64,000 nucleotides of DNA from Paenibacillus aceris (GTDB lineage: Bacteria > Bacillota > Bacilli > Paenibacillales > NBRC-103111), in NCBI RefSeq assembly GCF_017874035.1, contig NZ_JAGGKV010000011.1:124001-188000 (forward strand). The letters run 5' to 3'. Both the position numbers and the translations under genes were made by a program. Shown here one piece after another: positions 9,048 through 17,253 of this stretch. Each line of letters opens with the position of its first letter. The first letter of the stretch is position 1. The notes under the pieces were generated by a model that made no database searches, had not been told where the DNA came from, and saw nothing but the letters and a program-made list of their open reading frames with translations.

Positions 9048-9070
9048 TCTAGAATCTGAAATTTCAGTTT
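9048..9070 (-). promoter_or_regulatory. Putative GntR/FCD operator copy 2, upstream of the regulator gene
   Basis: The second copy of the 23-bp block; it differs from the 8293-8315 copy at a single base. Here the core is a perfect 12-bp palindrome, CTGAAATTTCAG (9056-9067). It lies 32 nt upstream of the regulator start codon, where an autoregulatory operator would be expected. Confidence 0.75.
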
Positions 9071-9110
9071 CCAAGTAAGTATACTACAACTTCAAATAAT
9101 TACAACTAAT

Positions 9111-9272
9111 CTTTTGGTGATACTTCAAGAAGAACAGACAGATGCCATACGGTTGTGGTGCAAAGCTCTAGATGATCTGATTCGCTGTGGAAAGCAAAAA
9201 GGTTGGGCTAGTGTTTGCATGAATGGCTTTTATGTGGAAGTAAGAGAAAAGTCAAAAGAAGCACCGTACTAA
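9111..9272 (+). pseudogene. Unrecognised open fragment containing an IS6-end-like 21-bp repeat
   Basis: A reading frame of about 54 codons without a good start or ribosome-binding site. It ends EVREKSKEAPY before a TAA stop, and its composition looks protein-like (for example IRCGKQKGWASVC). I do not recognise a family. Its stretch at 9150-9170 is identical over 21 bp to 23961-23981, the left end of the IS6-type relic. Either a scrap of the same insertion sequence lies here, or both places descend from a common repeat. The rest of the 9071-9340 gap holds nothing else that I can support. Confidence 0.3.
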
Positions 9273-9340
9273 ATGTGAATCGTTTTTTTAACATCGAAGG
9301 AATCCACCTTTTGGAAAAAAGTCCGAGCAGCAAAGTAAAC

Positions 9341-9364
9341 AGTGGGGGAAAATGTTCCCCCACT
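9341..9364 (-). terminator. Hairpin terminator after the GH95-like gene
   Basis: A perfect 10-bp inverted repeat, AGTGGGGGAA at 9341-9350 and TTCCCCCACT at 9355-9364, with a 4-nt loop. It lies 28 nt past the stop codon of the large secreted enzyme. The following T-run on the minus strand is weak, so termination efficiency is uncertain. Confidence 0.65.
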
Positions 9365-9392
9365 TACCGATCAATTCCTACTTTGACTAAAT

Positions 9393-12300
9393 TCAATGCA
9401 AGATTGCCTTAGCGACGATTGCAAGGTCCACAATGTCAACCTTGCCGTCTTTATTTACATCCGCATTCTCATTCCAGTCCGCTTGACCTTGCTGCTTGCC
9501 ATAAGCCCCTGCAACAATCGCCAAGTCTCCAATAGAAATATTTCCATCTCTATTGACATCTGCCGCTATTTTCTTGGAGTCAAACACGTGAACAGCAGCT
9601 TCCAATGCAGCTTTCGCGCTATCCACCTGCTGCTGAGCGGCGTTCGGATTGGTTGCTGTCGCAGTGGCTGCATCGATGGCAGACTGCAATTCCGCTTTGG
9701 AGCCAATCGCATACAAACCGTCTTCATTGCCTTCCGCTGCTGCATTGTACTTGGCCTGTGCGTTTGCGATCAACGTATTCAAGAGCGACTTATCTACAGG
9801 TACGCTTGGAATACTTATTTGCATCTCGCGGGAGACTCCGCTTACTTGCAGTTCATTTCCCTGTCCATTGGCAATAATGACATTACCTACAGAAATTGAT
9901 GTAGTGGTTGCCTGAGTGACAGGTTTCGCCGTAAATTTGAAAGTCAACAAGTCGCCTTGAGCCAGCACGCCTTGGTCCGCGCCCACGCTGGCAACCAAAA
10001 TCCGGACATGCCCTGGGACTGCCTCCTCTTGATCGATGACTTGCAATCCGTCTTTCAGTGAAGTAACCGAATCGAGTTGCAAATTCACTGGATCATATTG
10101 GAGAGTCAAATCTTGCGCATACATTTGCTGGTATACACTTTGCGTTACGTTACTCAATCCCATAGTTAGATCAAATGATTGACCAGGGATAACCTGTTGT
10201 AGGCCAGTTAAAGTAGCCTGAGGCATTAGCGTTTGTCCGCTAATCGTAATCGTAGCAGTACCTTTTACACCGCTTCCGTCTTCGGCTGTCGCAACCACTT
10301 TCACAGTACCGTCTTTTTTAGCCGTGAGCAATCCATTGGCAATTGTCGCTATATCCGTTGCAGTGGCACCATCAGCTTCGTAGACACTCCATGTTACACT
10401 GCTGTTAGTTGCATTCGCAGGTAGAACAGCAGCTTGCATTTGCAGTGTGCCGTTTATGACGCTGATCGAACTCGCTCCCCCTGCGCCACTTACAGAAATC
10501 GATGTAACTGGCACACTCTGCGCCAATGTGTATGTCTCTCCGGCAACGGTATCGAAGGTAACAGTGGCTTCGCTTTCCCAATTGGGGGCGGTTCCGATGG
10601 TGGTTTCAATCTTACGGCCGGATGAGTCAAAGACATCGGTGCCCAGAGCCCATGGAGAGGCAACAGTTAGACTTTTGCCCGCTTCACTCTTGATTGTCAC
10701 TCTTTGCACTACGTTTGACGCTCCGTCATAAGCAGCGGACACAACGAAGGCTCCCGGCGCGCGCAGTCTAGCAAAGGTTGCGTTCTTTCCGCTCACCCAG
10801 TTCGGGAACACCTTCATTACGCCCTGGTCACTCATGAGCAGCATGCTGTTGATCGCCTCGGTCGCGCCGATCTTCTCCACGCCGTGCGTATTATCACTGA
10901 TTCGCAGATTGGGCTGAATCTGGGCTCTGATCGTGTTGGTCATATATTGCAAGACTGAACCTGCAGGGTATCTGGAGCGAACCGCATCGTTGAAGATTCT
11001 AGGGAAATTGTTGATCTGACTCCACGCATTGGTGCCGAACACGTCGATCGTGTTTCTGGCGATCTGCTGTGCGCTCGCCGAGGAGTAGTAACCCAGCTGA
11101 CCGCCTGGAACAACGATATCAAGCGGGATGATATTTCCGTCACCTGGGACAGGATTAGCCAGATCTACCCACTGACCGCTCTTCCACTCCTTTTCTGCGA
11201 GGGAATATACCTGCTTGCTATTCCACACACTGGTCGGCTGCGGAGCGAGGTGATCGAAAATATCCTGCCAGTGCGTTCGCAGACCCGCATCTCTGTCTAA
11301 CGTGACGCTGGCGGTAATCAATTCAGACAAGACACTCTTGAGCGCCGCAAGTTCAACCGCGGGGTTTTTGGCCCATGAGCCCTCATTGTAACCGGCGTAC
11401 AAGGTATACGAGTCGCCAGTTTTGTCCAGCCATGCGTCATAGAAGTTCACGCATTTCTTAAGATAGTCATAGACGTAGGTTTCCAGATACGTTTTATCCT
11501 GCGTATAGTGGTAATATTGAATCAAAGGATAACTGCTGAAAGCGGCGTTGAGCGCCTCGGACAGATAATGATCATCAGTGACGGTGCCCCACGGTCCAAT
11601 ACCCACCGGATATAAAACCGCGTCAGCGATTCCATTTTGCAGTTCCGGACGGCTGTTAAAGTAGATTGAGTTGATGCTTTTGAGCTGATTCGGGTCCGCA
11701 GCGCGTCTCATACCCTCTGGCACATAGCTCAAGATCGCCTCCCCGGCCGGCAGTGACAGGTCAGAGCGGTTGCTGGAGTTGGCTCCGAAAAACGTAGCGA
11801 TGAAGTTATAGTTGAGATGGTAATCGGAGGACCAGCTAGGGTTGTCAGTGGTGTGCCATACCCCATAAAGTCCAGGGGCTACTTTTCCGGATTTGGCGGT
11901 GCTGCCAAGGAGATACTGTGCACCGTAATAGTATTTCTGAACGTCCGCGTAGTCCGGGATGTTGATGTAGGAGGCAGACCAGAAATTTTTCCACCAGCTT
12001 TGATGATCGGCCAGCAGGGTCTGAACCTCTTGAGCACCGGTGATCGGAGATAGCAGAGCACTCGCCTCGGAGACCGGATCGGTCGTGAGCAGATTGTTCG
12101 TTGCGTCGTAGGTCTTTCCGCCGCCGCCGATTGCTGTGACGATCTGCACCGTCTGACCGGCATCCAGGGTAAACGCCGTGGTGCCCATACCTTTCAAACT
12201 GTCGACAGAGACCGTGCTTTCGGCGCCCAGCAACTTGGTTGCCAAAGCCGCCTTCGACGTCCATGAGTTCGGGTTGAGCGGTGCGTTGTTGAACGTCGCC

Positions 12301-13937
12301 CTTGTGGCTACCGCGTTTCCGTCAACTTTGTTGGCAGTGGCCGGATAATTTGGGTTGTCCGCTTTGCCCCATGTGTTTACCTTCAGATCGACTGGCTGGG
12401 TCCCCAAAGACGTGAGTTCTGTAACCAGCATGTTTTTCGAGGACGATAGCCATGTGTTCATTGACAGATTCACACCATTGATAGTTAGCTTGGTCTGGAT
12501 CTGCGCGTTCAAGATATCCTGCTTCTCATACGTCGGAGTATTTAGAGTTTTGCTATAGAGTTCCAGCTCATGGATACGCAGCACATGCTCTTTGCCCGCC
12601 TCAGCAGATGCTTTCGTGACCCACAGCCGCACATAGCGCGCCGTGACCGGAGCAGCAAGATTCCTGTTTACAGTAGCATCGTCGTTGCCTGCCACAGAGT
12701 CCATATTGACCCAACCACTCTGCGCTGTGACATTGTCCCAGGTAACGCCACTCTCGTCAGGCAGGTATTGCAGCGCAAAATCCTTGGTGTTGCGCGTGAC
12801 GGGCTCGCCAACCAAGCTTGCGTTATACATACTGTAGCTGGCAATTGTCTTAGGCTCTCCCAAATCGATGATCGCCCAGTGCGGGTTTGGGATCGCAGGA
12901 TTTGTGTTGGAGACCCATTTCTTATTGGTATCATTTGATATGCCGTCAACCAACAGTCCCGGACCGAAGCCGGACAGGAAATCAGAAACCTTCACCGGCC
13001 GATTCAGCGCAATGTTCGGATTTCCCAGAACAGGTGCTGCTTGCTGCGGACGCTCATAGAGTTCAAACTGTCCGATTCTGGCGCGTGGATTGGGATCGGT
13101 GTTGCTCTGCTGCAGCGGATTGGTTATGTACAGCCGGAAATGTGCGGAGGTGACAGGAGCGGTCAGGTTCGCGTCGTACACATCATTTGTATTGTTGTCG
13201 ACGACGGATACGTCCGTCCACACAGCGCCCGGGCCGCCCGTTTCACTGACTTGCAGACGGAATGCACTCGTGTTGTTCATGCTGAAGCCGCTGCGTACTG
13301 CGCCATCGTTCTTGACTACCCAGCGTTGCACGGTGATCGGCGCGTTATACTCGACCTCCAGCCAGTGGGTCCTACCGACCGATGTCACCCAGCCATAGCC
13401 GCTAGCGGATGGCTGGAAATTGCCGTTTACCGCTGTGGACGGATAGAAGGCGTCATGGGTTGAACTCGCCGTAACAGCTTTGTAAGTCGGGGCTAAATTT
13501 GGATTGCTATCCTGAACGGTTTTCTGTTGGATCGTGACGCCGCCGATGGGCAGAGGTTTAGTATTATTGTTTCCGCTATTAAACACACCTTTCAGATCTC
13601 CCGCCGAAATGAAGTCAGACTTTGAGATCAGGAATGTCTTTTGCTCTTTCGCCCCTGCCGATGTTATACCCACATCACCGTTGCCTAGTAACGCTGTGTT
13701 GGGCATTTTGTCGGAAATGGCGCCACTGTATCCGTCGCCGTTCCATTCGCCGTAATTCTTGCCTACGATCTCACGGATGGTTCCCCAGTCATCTGTACCC
13801 GCTGATTCTGCGAACTGCGTTCCCTGGACGCCTTCAGCCGCTAACACGGATGGCAAACTCAAGACCGAAGCACTTAAACAAAGACTAATGGTCAGCACCT
13901 GAGAACCAAATCGTCTCAGTGTTCTTGAAAGTTTCAT
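9393..13937 (-). CDS. Secreted GH95-like glycoside hydrolase with discoidin, Ig-like, cohesin, FIVAR and dockerin domains
   Basis: A secreted enzyme of 1514 residues. The start MKLSRTLRRF follows AGGAGG at 7 nt. A signal peptide ends near SVLAA (residue 34). Approximate domain order: first part of a GH95-type beta-sandwich with LLGNGDVGIT (75-140); two F5/8C discoidin domains (145-297 and 306-463); rest of the beta-sandwich (470-610); (alpha/alpha)6 catalytic barrel (640-1030) with SDYHLNYNF near 705-713; C-terminal beta domain (to 1140); bacterial Ig-like domain (1145-1236); cohesin-like domain (1240-1370); FIVAR helices (1383-1455); and a type I dockerin with two calcium loops, DVNRDGNISIGD and DVNKDGKVDIVD. 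The N-x-N of HLNYN and the E of GYNEGS match GH95 catalytic positions by memory. GH95 enzymes remove alpha-L-fucose or alpha-L-galactose; activity here is inferred. Confidence 0.82.
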   Translation of the reverse strand: MKLSRTLRRFGSQVLTISLCLSASVLSLPSVLAAEGVQGTQFAESAGTDDWGTIREIVGKNYGEWNGDGYSGAISDKMPNTALLGNGDVGITSAGAKEQKTFLISKSDFISAGDLKGVFNSGNNNTKPLPIGGVTIQQKTVQDSNPNLAPTYKAVTASSTHDAFYPSTAVNGNFQPSASGYGWVTSVGRTHWLEVEYNAPITVQRWVVKNDGAVRSGFSMNNTSAFRLQVSETGGPGAVWTDVSVVDNNTNDVYDANLTAPVTSAHFRLYITNPLQQSNTDPNPRARIGQFELYERPQQAAPVLGNPNIALNRPVKVSDFLSGFGPGLLVDGISNDTNKKWVSNTNPAIPNPHWAIIDLGEPKTIASYSMYNASLVGEPVTRNTKDFALQYLPDESGVTWDNVTAQSGWVNMDSVAGNDDATVNRNLAAPVTARYVRLWVTKASAEAGKEHVLRIHELELYSKTLNTPTYEKQDILNAQIQTKLTINGVNLSMNTWLSSSKNMLVTELTSLGTQPVDLKVNTWGKADNPNYPATANKVDGNAVATRATFNNAPLNPNSWTSKAALATKLLGAESTVSVDSLKGMGTTAFTLDAGQTVQIVTAIGGGGKTYDATNNLLTTDPVSEASALLSPITGAQEVQTLLADHQSWWKNFWSASYINIPDYADVQKYYYGAQYLLGSTAKSGKVAPGLYGVWHTTDNPSWSSDYHLNYNFIATFFGANSSNRSDLSLPAGEAILSYVPEGMRRAADPNQLKSINSIYFNSRPELQNGIADAVLYPVGIGPWGTVTDDHYLSEALNAAFSSYPLIQYYHYTQDKTYLETYVYDYLKKCVNFYDAWLDKTGDSYTLYAGYNEGSWAKNPAVELAALKSVLSELITASVTLDRDAGLRTHWQDIFDHLAPQPTSVWNSKQVYSLAEKEWKSGQWVDLANPVPGDGNIIPLDIVVPGGQLGYYSSASAQQIARNTIDVFGTNAWSQINNFPRIFNDAVRSRYPAGSVLQYMTNTIRAQIQPNLRISDNTHGVEKIGATEAINSMLLMSDQGVMKVFPNWVSGKNATFARLRAPGAFVVSAAYDGASNVVQRVTIKSEAGKSLTVASPWALGTDVFDSSGRKIETTIGTAPNWESEATVTFDTVAGETYTLAQSVPVTSISVSGAGGASSISVINGTLQMQAAVLPANATNSSVTWSVYEADGATATDIATIANGLLTAKKDGTVKVVATAEDGSGVKGTATITISGQTLMPQATLTGLQQVIPGQSFDLTMGLSNVTQSVYQQMYAQDLTLQYDPVNLQLDSVTSLKDGLQVIDQEEAVPGHVRILVASVGADQGVLAQGDLLTFKFTAKPVTQATTTSISVGNVIIANGQGNELQVSGVSREMQISIPSVPVDKSLLNTLIANAQAKYNAAAEGNEDGLYAIGSKAELQSAIDAATATATNPNAAQQQVDSAKAALEAAVHVFDSKKIAADVNRDGNISIGDLAIVAGAYGKQQGQADWNENADVNKDGKVDIVDLAIVAKAILH

Positions 13938-14024
13938 CGTGAATCCTCCTATTATCGGATTATTATGATTCAAACCAACAAGTCGCGAAATATGTATGAA
14001 ATTTGACTCATCACTGGCTAAGAA

Positions 14025-14325
14025 CTACACAGCACACCCATATTCCATTCGTCCATTTGCATTCATATTGCCAAGCGTGGTTATACCTGCATCCCCGTTT
14101 CCGAGAAGTGAAGCATTTGTTGTTTTATCTGTATTCGCTTGCGATGGAGGAGTAATTAAAGATACTTTTGTATTGCTGGACAAACCTTAATGCTTGATTG
14201 GCTGTAGTCGTATCAGCTTTAACCGTCATCACGCCAAAGGGGCTTACTTCTAATCTAGAAGCACTCAACAGGGTAAATAACATAATCATTGCAAATCTTT
14301 TTATACATTTTACTCTAACATTCAT
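14025..14325 (-). pseudogene. Relic of a second GH95-like gene (N-terminal part only)
   Basis: An excellent ribosome-binding site (AAAGGAGGTAAATGA) and ATG at 14325 open a frame with a signal-peptide-like N-terminus. The reading then shifts frame. In the new frame the minus strand encodes TNASLLGNGDAGITTLGN, clearly matching the NTALLGNGDVGITSAG segment of the intact neighbour, and it stops at a TAG at 14027-14025. The ATG frame itself stops after 66 codons. So this is a frameshifted and truncated paralogue, probably left from a tandem duplication. Its promoter may now serve the intact gene 88 nt further on; that is inference. Confidence 0.75.
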
Positions 14326-14440
14326 TTACCTCCTTTAGATTGAGTTAACTTTTCTTAAATCATATCCATGTAAAAGTGGAGAATTCATTGATGCCTTATT
14401 CAATTAACTTTTTTAATCTCGGGAATGACCACCCCCTAAA

Positions 14441-14454
14441 TTGAAGCGCTTTCA
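14441..14454 (-). promoter_or_regulatory. cre-like site (CcpA catabolite control)
   Basis: TTGAAGCGCTTTCA on the plus strand closely resembles the CcpA operator consensus TGWNANCGNTNWCA, with the central CG and GCGCTTTCA intact. It lies upstream of the GH95-like relic and the intact GH95-like gene, where carbon catabolite repression would make sense. Confidence 0.5.
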
Positions 14455-14536
14455 AATATTGATTCAAATAAAGCTTGAATTAGATATATAACACTCTCAT
14501 TCAAGCAATTACGAAATGTATTCCTTAATAACATGC

Positions 14537-17158
14537 CTAAGCGCTCGTTAAATGTAATCTCATATGAATCATTTGCTTGGATTTCAGACTCACATGCACG
14601 CCATTATTCGAAAGCAGTCCTTCCGACTCCAGTGAATTATTCTCAATAACAGTTTTATCTTCTTCCAATACGTTAACGACAGACGCTGATGTTATGTGGT
14701 GTTTTGGAAAACGCAATTGAGTGTCAACGGATTCATTTTTCACATTAACAAGTCGTAAAATCACTCCGTTGCCGTCTTCTGCCTGTTTGATATCGTATAG
14801 TACGGCTCCATCCCCCTTACACTCTATCCACTGGCCAGATTGGCCCTCCGCGCAATGAATGACAGGCAAAGCCAGAACGGGTGTAATAGCTCGTGTCCCC
14901 GCCATTGTTGCTTGCGTTTCATCGAAATTTTGGAAAGTAGAAAGTACATACGTAAAAGAGGCATATCCTGGCTGATGGGCACGGTAGTTCGTGTCCCAGT
15001 AATTGTTCATTGGCCATGCAAGCAGTAGCGGGTTTGGGTCTCTAGGAATTTCTTTCTGTTCCTTGCCGAAATTAAAGCCGCCAACCTGAACAAGAGGTGC
15101 ATCTGGACAAGCAAGTGTAACACCTTTGAAGCCGTCATACATGGATACCTGCTTATCAACAGTTATCCAATCACGACACACGCCTGGCAGCTGTTCTTTA
15201 TCCAGTTCAACCATTTGCCCTGCTGTGTCATAGTGACACTGCCACTTATCTAACTGGAGTGGGAAAGCAAAATAGGTTCCTTCCGGAGTCGTAATGTCCT
15301 GTTTATGGAAAGAGGCTTTCAGCTCAATTTCCGGACGGTAATTGAAAAAAGTAATCCGCTGTTCCAAATTACTGACTCCCGGGGCATCCCATTTCAAAAC
15401 AAGTGTAGCCGAGTTTGCCGCCCGTTCAACCATGCATTGTTTCAGACTTGTATAGGTACTTCGTTTGGCCTTCCACTCATGGTTCCAGACGCTGATACTA
15501 TTGTTACCTTTCTCTATATCCCGCGGAAAGATGGTACTTCGATCTTCCGGATGATAGAGCGGATCAATCGTTTCCTGCACGTACTGAAAGAAAGTCCATG
15601 GACTAGAGGAATCAAGGACATGCCATTTTAATTTTTTATCATACACTCCAGTGATTCTTCCAGTAGTAGAATCGAACGTGCAGATATGATGGGGCGTTTC
15701 TATGCGACCATTTTCAACAACAATGTCATTTGCTTGTTCCTGAATCTGCATAGATTGGAAAGGAATCTCCCTCCAACTGAAAGGTTTTAGCTCCACGGTT
15801 CCATAGCTGTCACCGGATTCCATTCGTTCATGATTCATCAATACATGACGCATTCTGTCAGCCGCAAGATGGCAACCCTCTATCTGGAATGCGGATGGAA
15901 TCCGAATTTCATAGGTTAGAGTCGCTGGAGAAGGGTTGACCAGAAGTAAACCTTCCGGCTTATCGGATTGGAGCGGATTGTGTGCCAACTTTTCCATTTG
16001 CTTGCCGAGCAAGAATCCCGTTAAGCTGTTCGCCTGATAGGCATAATGGGCTTTATGCATCCACTGAATCGCTACATTCAGATGCTCCGGCTCTGTAGTG
16101 GAATTAAATGCTCCCCATGTATGTTCATCGAATAATTGAATTTGCTCCCATGCCTGTTTCTTAACGATCTGATAGGGAAGTTCTTGTATAGGCTCAAAAG
16201 CATCTAATAGTTCGACTGCTTTCATTCCTTGTTTTGTCTTGCGGCTCAGTTTAACTTCCTTTGCTGAGCTGGCGGATCCGAAATTCCAGTAATCCGTCCA
16301 ATCACCAGCATGAACAGATAGCTTTTGTTCATGTCTTTTCACTCGCTCATATAATTGTTCTGGTGTAACAAAGGAAATCGTCTGTTCATGCCCTTCTTCA
16401 TTCCATTTCCGAAGCAGAGAAGCAAGTTCCCGATCAGGTGGATTATTATCGTAAAGCGGCAAATTTGTAGCCGTTAAATAAGCAAAATCGAATGGATAAT
16501 CCGGCATATCCTCGAATCTTTTCAAATATTTTGCAAGTCCATCCGCAATGACCTGGGTATCCCTCTCATGCAAATTACAAATTTGTCCGAATAACGAGTA
16601 ATGCTCCCCATGGAAAGTAAGCAACTTACGCTTATCTGGAGCCTCCCAATGGAATGCCATCGGTCTAGTTAAGGGAATACCACCGAAGTGTACATTAATC
16701 CCCATCATGAAAAATTCTACGCCGGCATCCATGAGCAATTGACTATACGGCCAAGGTTGACCGTTTACATCATGATGGATCGCCGTCTTTATACGAATAT
16801 CAAATTGGTCACGTAATTTCTTGACAGCGCTTAACATTTTGGCTAAAACTTCCGCGGAGCAGAGCGGTGCTGTATGCATAAAAGAAGCACTTATGCTCAT
16901 TTGCCCGTTATGCAGATAATGCTTGAATTTTTCTATTTGCCGTAGATCTGAGGTTTCCAACCACTTTAAAACAACGTAAGAGGATTCGCAGGTCCAACGA
17001 AATTTGCAATTCTCAGGCCAATCCTCCGTTTGCTCACAAAGAAGAAGCGCTTGATCGATATATTCCTTCTGTAATTCCAGTAAAATTGGTTGAGCATGCG
17101 TATAGCCTACATCCAGATGACTGTGGTGCAGCACCAGTATCTCTTTGATCTTCGTCAC
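14537..17158 (-). CDS. GH38-like alpha-mannosidase family protein
   Basis: An 873-residue protein with the architecture of glycoside hydrolase family 38: an N-terminal metal-binding catalytic barrel, a helical middle, and long beta-rich C-terminal domains. The zinc-site motif HHSHLDVGYTH is at about residues 11-21, and HHDVNGQPWPY may hold the catalytic aspartate. The middle-domain segment HTWGAFNSTTEPEH is also typical. No signal peptide is visible, so it acts in the cytoplasm on imported oligosaccharide. The start is taken as GTG at 17158, because GGAGGGG lies 6 nt upstream; an ATG five codons earlier overlaps that site. It is divergent from textbook GH38, so the sugar specificity is open. 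It follows a two-component system and a CUT1 transporter on the same strand. Confidence 0.8.
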   Translation of the reverse strand: MTKIKEILVLHHSHLDVGYTHAQPILLELQKEYIDQALLLCEQTEDWPENCKFRWTCESSYVVLKWLETSDLRQIEKFKHYLHNGQMSISASFMHTAPLCSAEVLAKMLSAVKKLRDQFDIRIKTAIHHDVNGQPWPYSQLLMDAGVEFFMMGINVHFGGIPLTRPMAFHWEAPDKRKLLTFHGEHYSLFGQICNLHERDTQVIADGLAKYLKRFEDMPDYPFDFAYLTATNLPLYDNNPPDRELASLLRKWNEEGHEQTISFVTPEQLYERVKRHEQKLSVHAGDWTDYWNFGSASSAKEVKLSRKTKQGMKAVELLDAFEPIQELPYQIVKKQAWEQIQLFDEHTWGAFNSTTEPEHLNVAIQWMHKAHYAYQANSLTGFLLGKQMEKLAHNPLQSDKPEGLLLVNPSPATLTYEIRIPSAFQIEGCHLAADRMRHVLMNHERMESGDSYGTVELKPFSWREIPFQSMQIQEQANDIVVENGRIETPHHICTFDSTTGRITGVYDKKLKWHVLDSSSPWTFFQYVQETIDPLYHPEDRSTIFPRDIEKGNNSISVWNHEWKAKRSTYTSLKQCMVERAANSATLVLKWDAPGVSNLEQRITFFNYRPEIELKASFHKQDITTPEGTYFAFPLQLDKWQCHYDTAGQMVELDKEQLPGVCRDWITVDKQVSMYDGFKGVTLACPDAPLVQVGGFNFGKEQKEIPRDPNPLLLAWPMNNYWDTNYRAHQPGYASFTYVLSTFQNFDETQATMAGTRAITPVLALPVIHCAEGQSGQWIECKGDGAVLYDIKQAEDGNGVILRLVNVKNESVDTQLRFPKHHITSASVVNVLEEDKTVIENNSLESEGLLSNNGVHVSLKSKQMIHMRLHLTSA

Positions 17159-17253
17159 ATTTGTCCCCTCCATAGTTGCTTATCACTTAACTCTATTTTA
17201 CTGGCTAGATTTATCAAGAATAAGGTGAAAATTCTTCGATTTCTTCTGTTATT

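Noticed and set aside
9393..10170. A full cellulosome
   Set aside because: Only one cohesin-like and one dockerin domain are present, on the same chain; no scaffoldin, SLH anchor or second dockerin enzyme is in the window.
9649..13888. Several plus-strand open frames of 60-170 codons inside the GH95-like gene
   Set aside because: All lie opposite a gene with clear domain order along its length, lack ribosome-binding sites and resemble no family.
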